Notes under the pieces: generated by a model
Told to the model about the DNA's origin: nothing
The model's input: the letters and a program-made list of their open reading frames with translations, nothing else
The model's database searches: none
From: Megachile rotundata
Lineage: Eukaryota; Arthropoda; Insecta; Hymenoptera; Megachilidae
Direction of reading: 5' to 3'
NCBI RefSeq assembly: GCF_050947335.1
Contig: NC_134989.1
Span: forward strand, 3,279,501 to 3,343,500
DNA length: 64,000 bases
Part shown: positions 46,341 through 59,759 of the stretch, in pieces
How the letters are laid out: every line of letters starts with the position of its first letter
Numbering within the stretch: position 1 is the stretch's first letter
Program-made: the position numbers and the translations under genes

Positions 46341-48055
46341 CATATTGTATATTAACATTTGTAAGCAACTTTTATTCGAAATATGAAGAGTAATGTAATT
46401 CTAGTATCAGATACCGACAAATCAGAAATACCCATGATACTATATCTGTGGAAAAGTTGTGCAGGTTCAAATTGCACCAATGTTATTGGTTCCCGCAATT
46501 GCTACTGTTTTGTGAGGTTTGCCACTTTGCATTCTTAACCGCAGCTTGAAACGATCATACCTGGAACTACACCTGATGCTATTCCTTTTGTAATAAGAGA
46601 GCGAAATAGTAAGAGAACAAAAGCAGCGAATTGTGAAATAGGAAACGAACAAATAAAAAAGCGATTATCTATAGAAGGTCGGAGTAAAATGAAGGATGGG
46701 AAGAAATAATGTTCAGTTGTAAAAATGGTTAAAGATTATGGGAAACTTTGTTGGAACTCTTTGTTGCATTCATTATTTCTTCTCTTACAAAATGTATATC
46801 TATGTTATATTGATTTTCAATAAATCGATATTATTGTTTTCGTTGAAGTTTTATATTCAAAATTAATAAATAACTCTATAAATGACACCAACATCAGTAT
46901 TGTTTATCTTAACAGTTTTAGTAATTATATTTTTCTAAGTTTAAATTGTACATTGATCAATTTCAAATCGGTCTTAAATAATAATGTGATATTTTTCTTG
47001 ATTTTTAATATACTGTAATTTTATTTGAATTAGTTTTCAACGAATACATTCTGTACCAAAATCTCCTTATTTGGACAAAAATTGTTCGACGGAATAAAGC
47101 ACATCGTGCTTAAATACCTAACACTGTAGATACCTGCATGATTTTTACTGTACAGGCACAGTTTCTCTTCGCACCTGCTTGGATCATCTTGTCTGCCCGT
47201 ATAGGCGGATACCATATAAATTACCAGACTGTCAGTATAGCGTGAAAGGTACACCATAATGTACTCACAGTTCTTCTCCATTGTGTCCATTAAACGCATA
47301 ATTGCTTGTTACATTTTTAACATTGCTGTTGTGAACCAAACCAGAAATTGTATACCAGATTTTTTCGCCGATAACTTTCATTCAAAGTTTGATACATCCT
47401 TACATGTAATTAAAAATAGTCCTCAGTTGCAGAAGCAACCTTCTTCAATTCTTTATAAAATATAAATCTTGATATTATATTAAAAATAAATTATGTGTCA
47501 GGAAACGTTTATATAAGAAATTAAAGTATTTAACGGATTAAAAGTAATGATTGGTTCAATTTTAAACCGATGGAGATGTAAGTACACGCATTTTTCACTG
47601 AATTGAGAAATGAAAAAAGTCTTTGTGGGGTCAGAACGAGTGTCTTTTGCGCTTTTATTAATCTCCTAGATGTTCAAACACGATCTTTTACACGGGATTC
47701 AGAACGAGCGACTTTTTTTATCCGGACGGAAGAAGAGGGATAGCGGAGGTGGTTTCGCCAAAGTAAAGATGGATTCGCTAATGGAACTTTTGTTATCGGT
47801 AGGTTCAAGAGAATCCGGCTTTCTTAAGCAAAAAGAGAGAACACCCAGAGGAAAAAAATCTCTTTTAAGCTTTCCCTGAATCTCGAACTAGATTTCGCGA
47901 TTGCGGTATTCATTTCGATCGAGAACAACCGTTCGCTTTCTTTCGTTCTTCGTGTTCTTTCCCTATTAATATCGAGAGAGATATTAGCATTTTCTTCTTA
48001 TTTACTGCACACAATTTTTTGAGAATGAAATTTGGACAATAAAAGGAATTAAGAA
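46341..48055. other. Unassigned sequence
   Basis: 47030-47465 holds a minus frame of 89 codons (47030-47299) and a plus frame of 68 codons. 47640-47960 is GC-richer with a 69-codon plus frame (47670-47879). No recognisable domain in any. Confidence 0.35.
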
Positions 48056-48995
48056 TTAAGAATCTCTATTTTGCCGTTTTGCTACTTTGTTGTTTTGCTA
48101 TTTTAATATTTTACTGTATTGTTGTTTTATTATTTGATTATCCCACTATTTTAATATTTTGTTGCTTTATTATTTCACTATTAAACTATTCTACTAGTTT
48201 ACCATTCTACCATTTTATTATTTTACTTTTACGGTACTTTACTACTTTATTCTTCTCTTATTGCATTATTTTTCCATTTTACTATTTTACTATTTTACTA
48301 TTTTATTATTCTACTATTTTACTATTTTAGCACTTGATTATTGTGATATTTTGGTATTTTACTATTTGACCGTTTCATTACTTTGCTATGACACAGCGTT
48401 ACTATTCCATTTTTCTTGCCTTTTCCTATTTTACTGTTCTACTATTCCTCTATTCTACTGTTCCACTATGCCATCCTTCCATTATTCCACTATCCTACTA
48501 TTCTACTATTTTATGGTTCTACGATTCTACAGTTCTACGGGTTTATGGGATTACGGATCTATGGTTCTACGTTTCTACGTCTTTACGTTTCAACGTTACT
48601 AATGTTCTACCGTTCTACTGTTTCACTATTCTACTATTGTACTACTCCACTATCCTCTTATTCTACTATCCAACTATTATGTTATTCTACTTCTTCTCTA
48701 TTCTACTATTCTACTATTTTATAAGTTTGCTTTTTTGCTACTTTACTATTTTATTATTCCCTTTTCATTTTACCATGTTACTATTTTATTATTTTATTGG
48801 TCTGCAGTTTTAGCGTTTTAGTATTTTTTTTAATATTTTACCATCTTTACCTTTTTAGTATTTTCTTATTTTATTTTATCATTTCACTATTTTACTATTT
48901 TGCTGTCGTTTTATTTTGCTCAGACTTTTACTATATTCACAAGTTTACCATTTTTCCAGTACTTTTACTAGTTTACTGTTCTATACATTGTTTAT
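48056..48995 (+). repeat. TTTTACTATTC-type degenerate pyrimidine-rich repeat
   Basis: About 940 bp of 8-12 bp units such as TTTTACTATTCTACTATT, with very little G on plus except at 48530-48600, where units become TTCTACGGTTT-like. Frames up to 141 codons (48388-48813) are open only because the units lack stops, and read as monotonous F/Y/L/S sequence. Confidence 0.85.
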
Positions 48996-50809
48996 AATAC
49001 AAAATATCTTCAATTTAACATATCTATATACTTTCACCAACAATAACCAATGAATTAAATTGCACATACAAAAAATAAACAATGGAATCGACCAATAGAA
49101 TATTGAACGCCAACGATTTCATTTGAAGAATAAATATGAAGAAACGAGAATCACGATTTCCCTCCATAAAAGCTAACAGATGAAAAAGCTCACCGGTTTG
49201 TATTATGGTTAATCGGTGTTTCACTTGTGTTTCGTCGTCCAACTGTAGTATTCATTAATGGCCGAGCATTTAAGATGGTCGAATCGATTCGATAGTTCCT
49301 GCGGTGATTACAGCCGAGTAGGATAATGCTTGGCAGTAACGATAGCCAAGCGATTCAACTTCGCTCGTTTACCCGACGCGGAAGACCAAGGAAGCGGAAC
49401 CGGAAGCGGCTATCGTTCGGATAAAAAGGCGAAGCACGCTAATTAAGCCTTCATTAATGAGGGAACCTGGTGCGGGTGTATGTGGTGGAGGACGTTTTCT
49501 AAGGAATAGGCTGTCGAAGATACAGGCTGATAGTTTGCTGTTTTATGGAACAATCATTTTTTGCAGAAATAGCTTCCACAAATACGCTTGCTGATTTTAC
49601 TAATATACTATAATTTATTGTTCGAATATTATTTGGAATAATATCGCTACTTCGTGTGATCAGAAGAAAAGATAGATCCGTTTTTATTTGACACTAAAAC
49701 TATCAAAACGGTCAACTGGTTCACGAGTTTCTAATTATAAATTGTACAATTTTTGTAGGTGATTTTCTTCAAATCTGTGGTGATTTTCATCAAAATAAAG
49801 TTTTAGGGTGTATATTAATTTACGTTTATTTACTTATATTTTAATTTCATTATCTATATCCAAGTAAGTGTGCATTTGTAGGTTTAGTGGTAAATTTAAC
49901 GTTCTGATCCAATCCAGCGTACTTTTTGAATTTTTCAATATAACTTCATTAAATCCACAAAAATAGAGCTAAATACTAAGTAATGACATTTTAGTGGATT
50001 AATATGTTATGTGGATTAATATGTTATGGTAAATGTTTTCGTAATTATATGTTGCTTACTTCTTAATTTTAATTTTATAATTTCGTTTATTATATATTAA
50101 ATTAAATCGATAAATGATTCAAATGAACTACTGACGTATTAAATTACAATTTAATTAACAGGCTATCTCAAATTATTTATGATTAATAAATTTATATTAC
50201 ATGAAGAACAATAATTTCATTAATTACAAGAATTTAATGAATAATAATAGTAATACTATTACTATTAATTCATCAGATATTTAATATCGTACAGTATTTT
50301 TTGCCCTATTTACTTCTTTATTCAACTTGTAATATAAATACAAAAAAGATTGATGATAGTAACGTCGTCACTATTACAAACAATATCTTTAACGTAATAA
50401 ATATTCTAGAGGATACAAAATTCTTTTCAGTCAGCGATATAACATTTTTCGGCCGAGTTTCTTTGTTGTTCATAATTTTTATTCCTTTCTTCGGACTTAC
50501 GGATGTTGCTCGAATTTTACGAGTTAATTAAAGCAACGGTTCCGTAACTGTGAGAATACGAGAAAGAGTGTATGGTAAAGTGCAATAAAAATTCAAGTTT
50601 AAGACAAAGCGAACAAAAGGTTCAATGATTTATAAAATCTAGTAAAAATTCAGTTAATGAAAATACTCGAGTTCTATCATCGTTGCTATACGAATGTTTA
50701 ATGCTGATGCTTTGTAATGATTTCATACTTTGTTCACGACAGATAACCGTTTATATTAACATGTATTGTGGTATTAATTGCTTTCAAATTATAATACGCT
50801 TGGTTATAT
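48996..50809. other. Mostly AT-rich unique sequence, GC-richer island at 49250-49510
   Basis: The island includes GGAAGCGGAACCGGAAGCGG and no open frame of note. It may be a conserved regulatory or exonic block. The remainder is AT-rich. A 76-codon plus frame at 50301-50531 is unassigned. Confidence 0.35.
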
Positions 50810-51140
50810 GTATAATGTGTCTCTGTACATAATGTGACAATATAACATGCGATGATGTAACGCCTCATTAATGTACATTACAGTGTAATATGTGGATGAT
50901 ATAACATACGATACAATGCATGGCTATATAAAAAAATATACCACGTAACAATGTAACGCGTGTGTAACACATTATGGCAATATGACAAATGGGCGATATA
51001 ACACATTAATATGTAACGTAAACAACACAATGTGCGGTTATGCAATGTGCAGACAGTACGATGCGTTGCGATAAAACAGGTGTTTATCCGACACGTGGCA
51101 ATATAGCGCGTGGTTATATAACCAAGATTAGTATAACTGG
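50810..51140 (-). repeat. Degenerate tandem repeat built on GGCAATATAAC words
   Basis: Words such as GTGGCAATATAGCG, GGGCGATATAACAC and GTGACAATATAACATG recur every 20-30 bp. They are the reverse complement of the words in the 14980-15605 array, so both belong to one repeat family in opposite orientations. Confidence 0.65.
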
Positions 51141-51899
51141 TACAGTAAATATACCTATTATAAATATTAACAAGGAAAGATAGAGCACTTAATAAATATT
51201 ACAAATCTGCCAACATTTTTCCATAAATCCAAACAAACAGCAATTATTAGAAGGTTATAAATTTTCAAACATCACAAAATAAATAAGTTTCTCTCAGTAA
51301 GTTTCAAAGAATTTTATGGATTACAAAAAGAAATTTGGAAGAGAAAGTATTAACTTGGCATCGTAGCCCGTAAGATACGCGAGAACGAATCAGTATTAAT
51401 AGTTTCCTGGATGATCATGAGAAGAGATACGTTAAATTTTTTATGGGGTCATCGAAACCGTTCTTCTACTATTCGTACCCGCGACGAACTTAATTAATTT
51501 CCTTCTTCTCACGAGCGTCCTTATCTTCCGACAACTCATTGGGTTCCGCCCGTTCAGATTGGATCGCGTTCTGTTCCGCTTTCTTAGACCCGCCGAAAGC
51601 GAGTATAAAAATAATGAAACAAAATAAATCGTTTCAATGCAAATTTCGCGAGACAACACGAACGCGGTTGCCTGATTGTTCTGGGACCGAACAAACTGTA
51701 ATCAGAGGCACGATTGCAATAATATTTGCTTTACGAGATATTCTAATAGCTACGTGTTCGGCGGTTTTGAAATGCACAAACGAGTGTGCACTGTGGGAGC
51801 ACCCGTGGATGCACACGGATAGAAATGTTTACATTTTATAATATTAGGAAAGGGAAACATAATTTTATTGGATATTCGTCGATTTTATATGGATTTTCT
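51141..51899. other. Unassigned sequence, GC-richer at 51360-51830
   Basis: Open on both strands: plus 100 codons at 51539-51841, minus 72 codons at 51441-51659 and 60 codons at 51634-51816. No domain or motif recognised. Confidence 0.3.
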
Positions 51900-52430
51900 C
51901 GCTTTCACTGAAATTTTGAGAATTTGAATATTTGGATAGTACGAGAACTATTAGTGTGCAGCGAAATTTGAGGTTTTCAATTTTTAATTCAGAAATGTGA
52001 AAATTTTATAATTTTATAATTTGATAGTATGACAATACGGTAATACGGTAATTTGAAGACTTGATTATTTGAAAATTTGGTAACTTGGAAATTTAAAAGT
52101 TTTGAAATGTGATAATTTAATAATATGGTAATTTGAAGACTTATTAATTTGAATATTTGATCATTTGAAAACTTAGTAATCTGCAAATTTGGGAGTTTGA
52201 TGACTTGGGAGCTAGATCATTTGATCATTTGGTAAATCGGTAATTTGCTAATGAAGAAGTTTAGAAAATTGGAAATTGAAAAATTGAGTGATTTGGGTAT
52301 CTGTAGATTTATGAATTTGAGGATTTGGAAATTGGCAATGTTTAAATTTATGATTATAAAACATGTAAATTGTGAATTCTGGAGATTCAGTGAATGATAA
52401 ATGCAAAAATTAACTCTTACAACTTTTATG
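51900..52430 (+). repeat. AATTTGGGA-type degenerate simple repeat, G-rich strand on plus
   Basis: Units like GGTAATTTGAAGACTTG and TTTGGAAATTGG follow one another with little C. Minus frames of 65 and 75 codons here are artefacts. Confidence 0.75.
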
Positions 52431-52902
52431 TGACTCGATATCACATTTCTTACATCAACTGCAATGTCGAACTAGACTCAATATTATACCATAAAATTTC
52501 TAAAATAATTTAAAATATTTAAGTTTAAATTTTTTTCTTTCAAATATTTTGTAATTCGTATACAAATACTGAATATGTCATATTTCGCCTTTCTATGCAA
52601 TTTTAAATTGTTATTATTATAATAGAACAACACAGTTATTTGTAGAACATATTAATTAAAAACTTAATAGTACAGAGCTTTAATTATCATAGAAATACTC
52701 CTATTTTATTTTTTTTTTCATAAAAGATTCAAGGACTGTGTCGTATGTTATAGGAGATAGGGGGAGAGAGAAATGAAATAGTTTTATAAAACTTATTGTT
52801 GAATAAACAAAATCATAAATAATTCCGGTAAATAAATTAGTTGAATAGGTATGTTTTCATTTATTTATTACTTTACTACTTAATATAAATGAAAAATACA
52901 TG
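52431..52902. other. AT-rich unique sequence, nothing recognised
   Basis: No open frame or repeat of note. Confidence 0.4.
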
Positions 52903-53642
52903 CAGGGTGTTCAGCGATTTACTAACCAGCGTTTTTCTCGTAAACGACTGCTACTAGAAAAAAATGAAAGAGGAAAAAGTGATAGTGTTTTTTATAATCA
53001 ACATAATGAAGTATGTATTTTTTTCGTGTTTATACTATTTTTTAAGATATGAAGGTAACCCTCAGTTTTTTTAATGGAATGGTATATATTTTTTTATATC
53101 ATACGAAAGAGCTTATCGAAACGAATTCAACGATGTATTATATCATGATCTTGAAATCCATTCTGAGTCAAAAGCAAACGAAATATTTCAAATATTTCGT
53201 ATTACTACACTCCCGTATTTCTTACTGATATGTTTACATTTTGTGTTCAATGTGGTTTCCATTATCTATAAAATACTTTTGGTGGTTTTATGTTATGATT
53301 AGGTCATGATAAGGTCAGGAAGAAGTACCGGTAAGTACAGTAATACGAAATATTTGAAATATTTCGTTTGTTCTTGACTCTGAATCGGTTTCAAGGTCAT
53401 GATATGATACATCGTTGAAATCGTTTCGATACGCCCTTTCATATGATATAAAAAAATATATACCATTCCATTAAAAAAACTGAAGGTTTCCTTCATATCT
53501 TAAAAAATAGTATAAACACGAAAAATATACATACTTCATTATGTTGATTATAAAAAACACTATCATTTTTTTCTCTATCATTTTTTTCTAGTACCAGTCG
53601 TTTATGAAAAAAACGCTGGCTAGTAAATCTCTGAACACCCTG
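52903..53642. mobile_element. 740-bp palindromic MITE with about 325-bp inverted arms
   Basis: The ends are CAGGGTGTTCAG and its complement. The arms (about 52903-53232 and 53315-53642) are similar almost to the centre, leaving a loop of about 80 bp. Flanking bases are TG on the left and TA on the right, compatible with a Tc1/mariner-type TA insertion whose left copy has mutated. Minus frames of 65 and 67 codons are arm artefacts. No transposase. Confidence 0.85.
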
Positions 53643-54989
53643 TATAGTTGTTACACATGTATTATGTAATAATACATCTGTATTGTTGCAATACATTTTA
53701 TCGAGTCTTCCTTCTTCATCAATTTTGTAAATTGAAGAAATTATTGGAAAACAAATTATTGGAAGTCAAAAATGGCGTAAAGGATTAAAATATGTGGAAA
53801 TCTGGTAATTGGTAATTTTTCAATTTTCGGATAGGGTTCACGCGTTCGTGTTTATATCGTAACAATGTAGTCTAGAGGTCGAAAGGGGACATTGACGGGA
53901 TGTGACTAGCATTACGTGGATTGACACGAATTACTAGGTCTAGTTGGAGGAATAATGAATCCTCTATCAGTGACAGAGAGCAGATTATTTGAACGAGCAC
54001 GTTTATGATTGAAGTAGAGATCTAGCTTACCCATATCGATGCAAAATTTATCGAGATATAATGCAGAATTCATCGTTTCAAACTAAAGCCTTGATTAAAC
54101 CTCGCATTGCAAATACAGGAAAGGTAAGGTCATTTTAACTCATTTACGTTGCATGTTCGCATATACACATATTACTATCTGTGTGTGTACCTATTTTATT
54201 ATAAAAAAAAATTCAAATCTTACAAATTTATGAACTTTTATTATTTCATTCAAATTCCTTAATTTCTAGATTACAATTTTTAATATTCCGAAATTTTTTA
54301 ATTTCTTAATTTCTAGACTTTTTGAGTTCAACATTTATCGACAATACATTTAGTTTCGAGACAGCGTTCAAGGATGTTTAGTCGAAAGAAAAGTAAAATT
54401 TTTTAATTTTCATCAGACCACTGTGTCAATGCTTAAATATTGACAACACGTCGATATCTCTTCTCACGCGTTCAATAATATTGACAATTCTGGAATATTG
54501 AAAATGTATGTACATACAGTTACACACATTAATGTTCGCACACAGTACTATATACGTATATGTGTGCTGTTTTGCATAAAAAAAATCATTTAGATATTAC
54601 TTATTTTACAGAAAGATGAACCATTCATTGCAGATTAAAACAACATCAACAACTTCTTTTTTCTAAAATGTTTAGTTAAACAAACTGTTATGAACAAAAT
54701 GTTGTATTTTCACTCCCCATTAATATTCAAACACTGATACACTTTGTACAAGCTAGCAATGCAAAAGCAATTTTAACTGTAGGATTGTTTTGTATATGAA
54801 CGTTTGAAATATAATTCTGTTTCAATATAAGGTTGTATTTTAAAGTGTGAACAACTAAAATTAAACAAAGAACTAAAAGGAAAGAATACCTGTTTTGATA
54901 AGAGATAACTTGTAATTTATCATTGAAGCCAAAGTAAAATTTATTGAGTAATAGCGCATTTATTAGTAGTGATGAAGAATATCGTATCA
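53643..54989. other. Unassigned AT-rich sequence
   Basis: A short C-strand AATTT tract lies at 54220-54330. The 87-codon minus frame at 54727-54990 has no recognisable motif. Confidence 0.4.
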
Positions 54990-55811
54990 CACATGATATG
55001 AGAAAGAAAGTCGCATCAAATTTCAGAGACGAAATGGATAACCTCGAATTTTTAATGAAAGAGAAGAAAGAAAATTAATATGAAGAGTTAATAGAAATTC
55101 CCATTTTAAGGCTATACAATTAGCTTCAGAGGTTTATCATGAACGTGGAAAAACATTAGTACTAAAACTATGCGTGGAATAATGAAGAACAATAGGAATA
55201 ATGGTTGAACAGCAAGAAAAAATCCATACATTAATGACATAAATTGGAAAAAGGACTGATTTTCGTCAGAAAATTTGTTGAAACCTTTCGAGATTGGGAG
55301 AAGGATGTTACTTTCGCTGAAGAGAGTAAATAATATATTTTTAGCTCGTGTGGGATAAGTATAATATGGCGAAGAGTAAATGAAGCTTTAACGCCAAAAA
55401 GATCGAAAGCCTACTTTAAAACAAGGAGGAAATTCTGTGATTGATTGATAATATTTTTAGATCAAAATAAATATTGGAAACTTTTAATAAAAATTAATTA
55501 AAAGTGTAAATAATATGAGGGTACAAAATACCACGCTAATGATACAAAGCATAGAACTAAACTATTTGTTACGTAATTATGTCAAAGTTATACATCCACC
55601 TCCACAAACTTCAAACATAAAACCTACGGAAAATTCGTAAGTTAAAATCAAAGAATTCGAAAAACATTAATAAACTCGAAAGCTTATTTATAAACGAGAC
55701 TGAAAAGGTTATGATATTCTGCTTTTCCAGAATATTTGAAAAGTTATTTTTAATATGCGCAAATGATTACATGAGGTTATTATACAAAACGGATTTATAA
55801 CAAAATATTAA
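54990..55811 (+). pseudogene. Fossil Tc1-like transposase
   Basis: Reading through stops and frameshifts on plus gives a Tc1 transposase outline in the right order: PRIFNEREERKLI near 55035, AIQLASEVYHERGKT near 55115, TARKNPYINDINWKK near 55215, WEKDVTFAEESK near 55290-55330, WRRVNEALTPKRSKAYFK near 55360-55415, NDTKHRTK near 55540, VIHPPPQTSNIKPTENS near 55590-55640, and a terminal FITKY followed by a stop at 55809-55811. Where the family has the first catalytic Asp in SDESK the copy has AEESK, and several in-frame stops occur. The terminal inverted repeats could not be delimited. TGTCCGAATATTAAT occurs twice just downstream (about 55864 and 56067), but in the wrong orientation for a right-hand terminus. 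Dead and old. Confidence 0.85.
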
Positions 55812-57689
55812 AATTGTAGTATTTCTTGAATTTTATATAGAAATCCTTTATTTTTCATAAAATGTCCGAATATTAATGAGACGTGAAAATGTAATAGTTT
55901 GTTGTTTAAAATATATTACACATCGAAATTGTTGTTATAGTTGAAAAGAAATTGTATAAATCTTCAATCAACAACAAATGATTCGTGTTACTATAAAATG
56001 AGCAGTATGATATATACATCATCTCTTCCTGTATATGTATAATAACAAATACGGAAGTACTGCAATGTCCGAATATTAATATGAATATTAATATTATATC
56101 CTTGGTTTAAAAGGATATGCAATATGCATTGCTTATTGTTTATGAAAACTGAGTTTAAATGCTGGGATAGAAGTACACTTTAGATGCACTTTAATCTGCA
56201 ATATTATCTATGCATCATCTTCGTTGAGAAGCATTACCTTTGACTTTTCCGAGACTGTTCGTAGCTCAGGGCGTCTACTTTGTAGGTGTTGGAAATACGA
56301 CTTCCTGTTTGTCATATTATATTCTGTATTATATTTTTTTTTTTTAGAAATTGCATTTCTTCATCAAAGGACGTAAAATTTTCGTTTAAACAATAAACGG
56401 TTAAGATAAAAATTGAAGTTTTTCATTATATCGAACTAGATATTATTTATTAAAGTTATATAAACTCTATGTTAAATATACTACACGTGTATGCTTATTT
56501 TATGTTTTCTTGCAATTTAATTCAAAAGGAGTCGAATGTATAAGGAGAATTTAGCATCGGATAACACTAAACAATAAGTTGCTTAACACTAAAAACAATA
56601 AGTTGGAGTCAGACAACACTATGTCTACTTAACGTTCTTACCTCTCAATAAATTGTACATAATCAAAACTTTATCTTCAAAAACTTCTAAACTACTCCTT
56701 TTTTCATAATATCATTTTTTAGAGAATATGTACTATTTTTGTGATCTTTTATTAACACAAAAAGTGAATTTTCAGTGTTAACGTTGTCTGACACTAAACC
56801 CTCGATAAACTATCATTATTATATTATTAAATTGCGTTAATAAGTTGCTTGGAGATATACATGAATTTTGGTCTAAGATATTTTCTCTCCAAATGAAATC
56901 TGGGAGGATCAATTTTTTTGAGAATATTAAATGAAATATTTCATACTTTTTCATTTCATCCGACATAGCGAAGAAGAGGCAAGTTTATTAGTTCTTTCGC
57001 GGAAGTAGTTGAAAAGTTATGACAAAGTAAACAAAGATATATGAAAGATTTGAATGAAACGCGAGTGATTTATAAGCAGGAAACCACAAGCCGCTTTCCA
57101 CCGTTTGTAAGTTACGGTGCATGCATAATTGCAATTTCATTTGCACGGCACGGGGCATTCTTAATGCCTTTTAATGAAATGTGGTTCGAAAGAATTTCAT
57201 TTCGTTCGTATTCACGGCCTTGAGGAAACCGTGGGACACGAAATAATTGAGCCGTTCAGAATAGCAAGGGCAACTATGCTCTTCACTTAACTACACTTCA
57301 TCCGCCACGTTATGGTTATATAGATCCACCTATTAGATCACTTGTTATCCAATAATTACAGTAATTATTTAATCTGTAGTTAATAGCATTATCTGTTTTA
57401 ATGAAAATAACCTAGGTATAGTTCATTGATAAGCAATACTATTATTAATGTCGAAAGAAATTCATATGGTATCACAATTATAATTATATCAATTATCAAA
57501 ATCCAAAATTAATTTTATAAAAATTATATCTGGAATTCAACATCACGTAAATTTGGAGATTTGAAAATTTAGCTTACTTTTTGAATAAATATGAGCATAC
57601 TTCCTCAAGTAGCCTTATAAATCATCAGCTCTAAAGGAGAAAATGTTTCAATCACTTCAAAGTCACAATTATAAATATAAGAAATTTAT
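55812..57689. other. AT-rich unique sequence
   Basis: Contains the two TGTCCGAATATTAAT copies and otherwise no recognisable feature. Two short similar stretches with AATAAGTTG and ACAACACTA lie near 56570-56620. Frames are 60-62 codons at most. Confidence 0.4.
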
Positions 57690-58130
57690 TCGGAAACTCT
57701 GTTCTCGAACGTGTAGCACAGGAGCGCAATCGTGTTTCTTTGTTAGCAAATTGAAAGCGGTAACATTAGAACGACCTTGGATGGAACTTCTTAACGCGAT
57801 GGCGCATCCTCGCGGTTAATCACTTTTTTAATTGCTCCTCGTCTAAGACCAACGGTATATCGGTGCAAGCTGCTGGAAACATACATTTTTCTCTCTGCTT
57901 CTTTCCGTTTTTCGTTCGCACGCTACGGGAGAAAGGTCGAAACGGGAAAAGCAAACAGCATCGCGGAAGGCTTTTACGTGTTTCATTTTTCCCCTCCGCC
58001 GGTTTAATCGAAGCGCGGACCCTTTAGCTGCAAGTTTTATTTGCACTGGAAAAATTTACTCGTTTCCGTACGAAGGCGAAACGTGGCCCCCACGTTCCTG
58101 CAGTGACAGCGGAATCACCATTTCCTCTTG
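57690..58130. other. GC-richer island, no recognisable gene
   Basis: The block holds a 67-codon minus frame (57843-58046) and no motif. It could be a conserved element upstream of the putative promoter at 59.8 kb. Confidence 0.3.
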
Positions 58131-59479
58131 TTCTCTTTTTCTTTTTTTTATTCTATAAGCATTGCATTAAACGACCCGCACGTTCGAACATTACTCGAAC
58201 TTACTTTTGTATTTCCGGGAGTTATTAAATTTCTCTGTATGTTGAAGGGCAAGGGGGGGAGGGGATTTACCTTCCGAAATTAATATTTCAGCCTGAAATC
58301 GTTCGTCGTTTTTTGGACGTGGCAGTAACGAAGAATTGTTTTGTATCGTGTTGTGTGGACTGACGTGATTGGAACGTGTGGAAATTGAATATTATGGGGG
58401 TTGATGGGGGTCAGAAGAGGCGTGATGGACTTGTTAATTGGTCAATTTCGTTTCTTTTTAATGAGTTTAATGCTCTGTTGTTTAAGGTCATGGATGATGT
58501 TACCTTCATTGTAAACTGTGTAACTTGTCTCCACAGTGAATGTATTAAAAGCTGAAAGGCGAAACACAACAATATAATATTATATCAAATTTTAGACATT
58601 TTGTAAATTTCCTTTAGTGCACCATTTTTATTTTAAAACGGTGTAAACTATTTTTATATGCATCTTTTACTCAAACTGTTTATATCTAAAAAGTAGAGAA
58701 GAGTTAAATATATTATGTTTTATAATATATTATATATTATTAAATACATTTAAAATATACATATCTTATGTATATTGTATTTGTTAAATTATTAATAAAT
58801 TTAGCTTATAGCGACATCTTACAGTATTAGAAATGTACAATGTTAGAAACAAAATAATTGAATATTGGACTTCCGTCTTGTCATTATTAGAAATGTAAAC
58901 GTTCGTGATATGTTTGATTAGAAGAAAATGTAATCCCTGTATCAATGGTTAATCTTCAAGTTAAAATGTATGTTTGTGTTCTTTATTAAATAATTTGTTG
59001 GTGTTTAAAAGTGTATTATTAGTTTTCTGATTTTCCTTAATTCTGATTATTTAACAGTATTATATATCTGTAATTTGACGTATTCTATATTTATATGTAT
59101 ATTTCTAAACACATACACATACCTGTAAATGCATTGTATATTTTGTTATTAAATGGTATGAAAATCAATTAACAATTATGCCGCAAAAACGAAAACAAGT
59201 GACGATGAAATGTAAAATAAACATTGAAGAGTCTGTATTGACTCATTGAAATATATTATTGATTAATGATTTACACAAATTAATAAATGTATTGTAATAT
59301 TATTAAAAAACAGTTTAAGCAACACAGCAAATATTAAATATTATAAGTTTTTTTTCGTAAACTGTTTTATATTACGAAGAAATAAATTTGAAATTACTCA
59401 GAAATATTTATCAATCTTTCATAAAATATTTCTAATTTTTTGCTGACAGAAGTTAGTAAATTATCGTAAGACTTTCGAA
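58131..59479. other. AT-rich unique sequence, nothing recognised
   Basis: No open frame of 60 codons is supported here and no element ends are visible. Confidence 0.4.
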
Positions 59480-59755
59480 AAGGGGTCTGAATATCCAATC
59501 AAATATTAAGTACTTCAAACATTTGTATTTCAGTTGTTTTATATACAAAATCCAATATATGTTATAATGAATTCAAAATTACTTGATATTTCTTAATATC
59601 TTATAAAATAATTGTAATGTCCGACTTACGCTTGTTATGAATGAACATGACGCCTTTAAAGCTGTTTGGGCATCCAATTAAACGCTAAATATTGCAAGTA
59701 TTTATATTTCAAATATATCGTATAACGAAAAACTAAAATAAATGAAAGAAAATTC
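59480..59755 (+). repeat. Two diverged tandem copies of about 179 bp
   Basis: The segment GAATATCCAATCAAATATTAAG...TATTTCAG...TATATAC near 59488 is echoed by GGGCATCCAATTAAACGCTAAA...TATTTCAAA...CGTATAAC near 59667. It is old and imperfect. Confidence 0.45.
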
Positions 59756-59759
59756 AAAA

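Noticed and set aside
48079..48813. Several 80-140 codon plus-strand frames rich in F, Y, L and S that look like membrane proteins
   Set aside because: They come from a TTTTACTATT-type simple repeat lacking stop codons. Overlapping frames all give similar monotonous sequence.
55862..56085. Two TGTCCGAATATTAAT copies as the right terminal repeat of the Tc1 fossil
   Set aside because: They point the wrong way for a right-hand end, and no matching left end was found, so they are mentioned but not annotated as termini.
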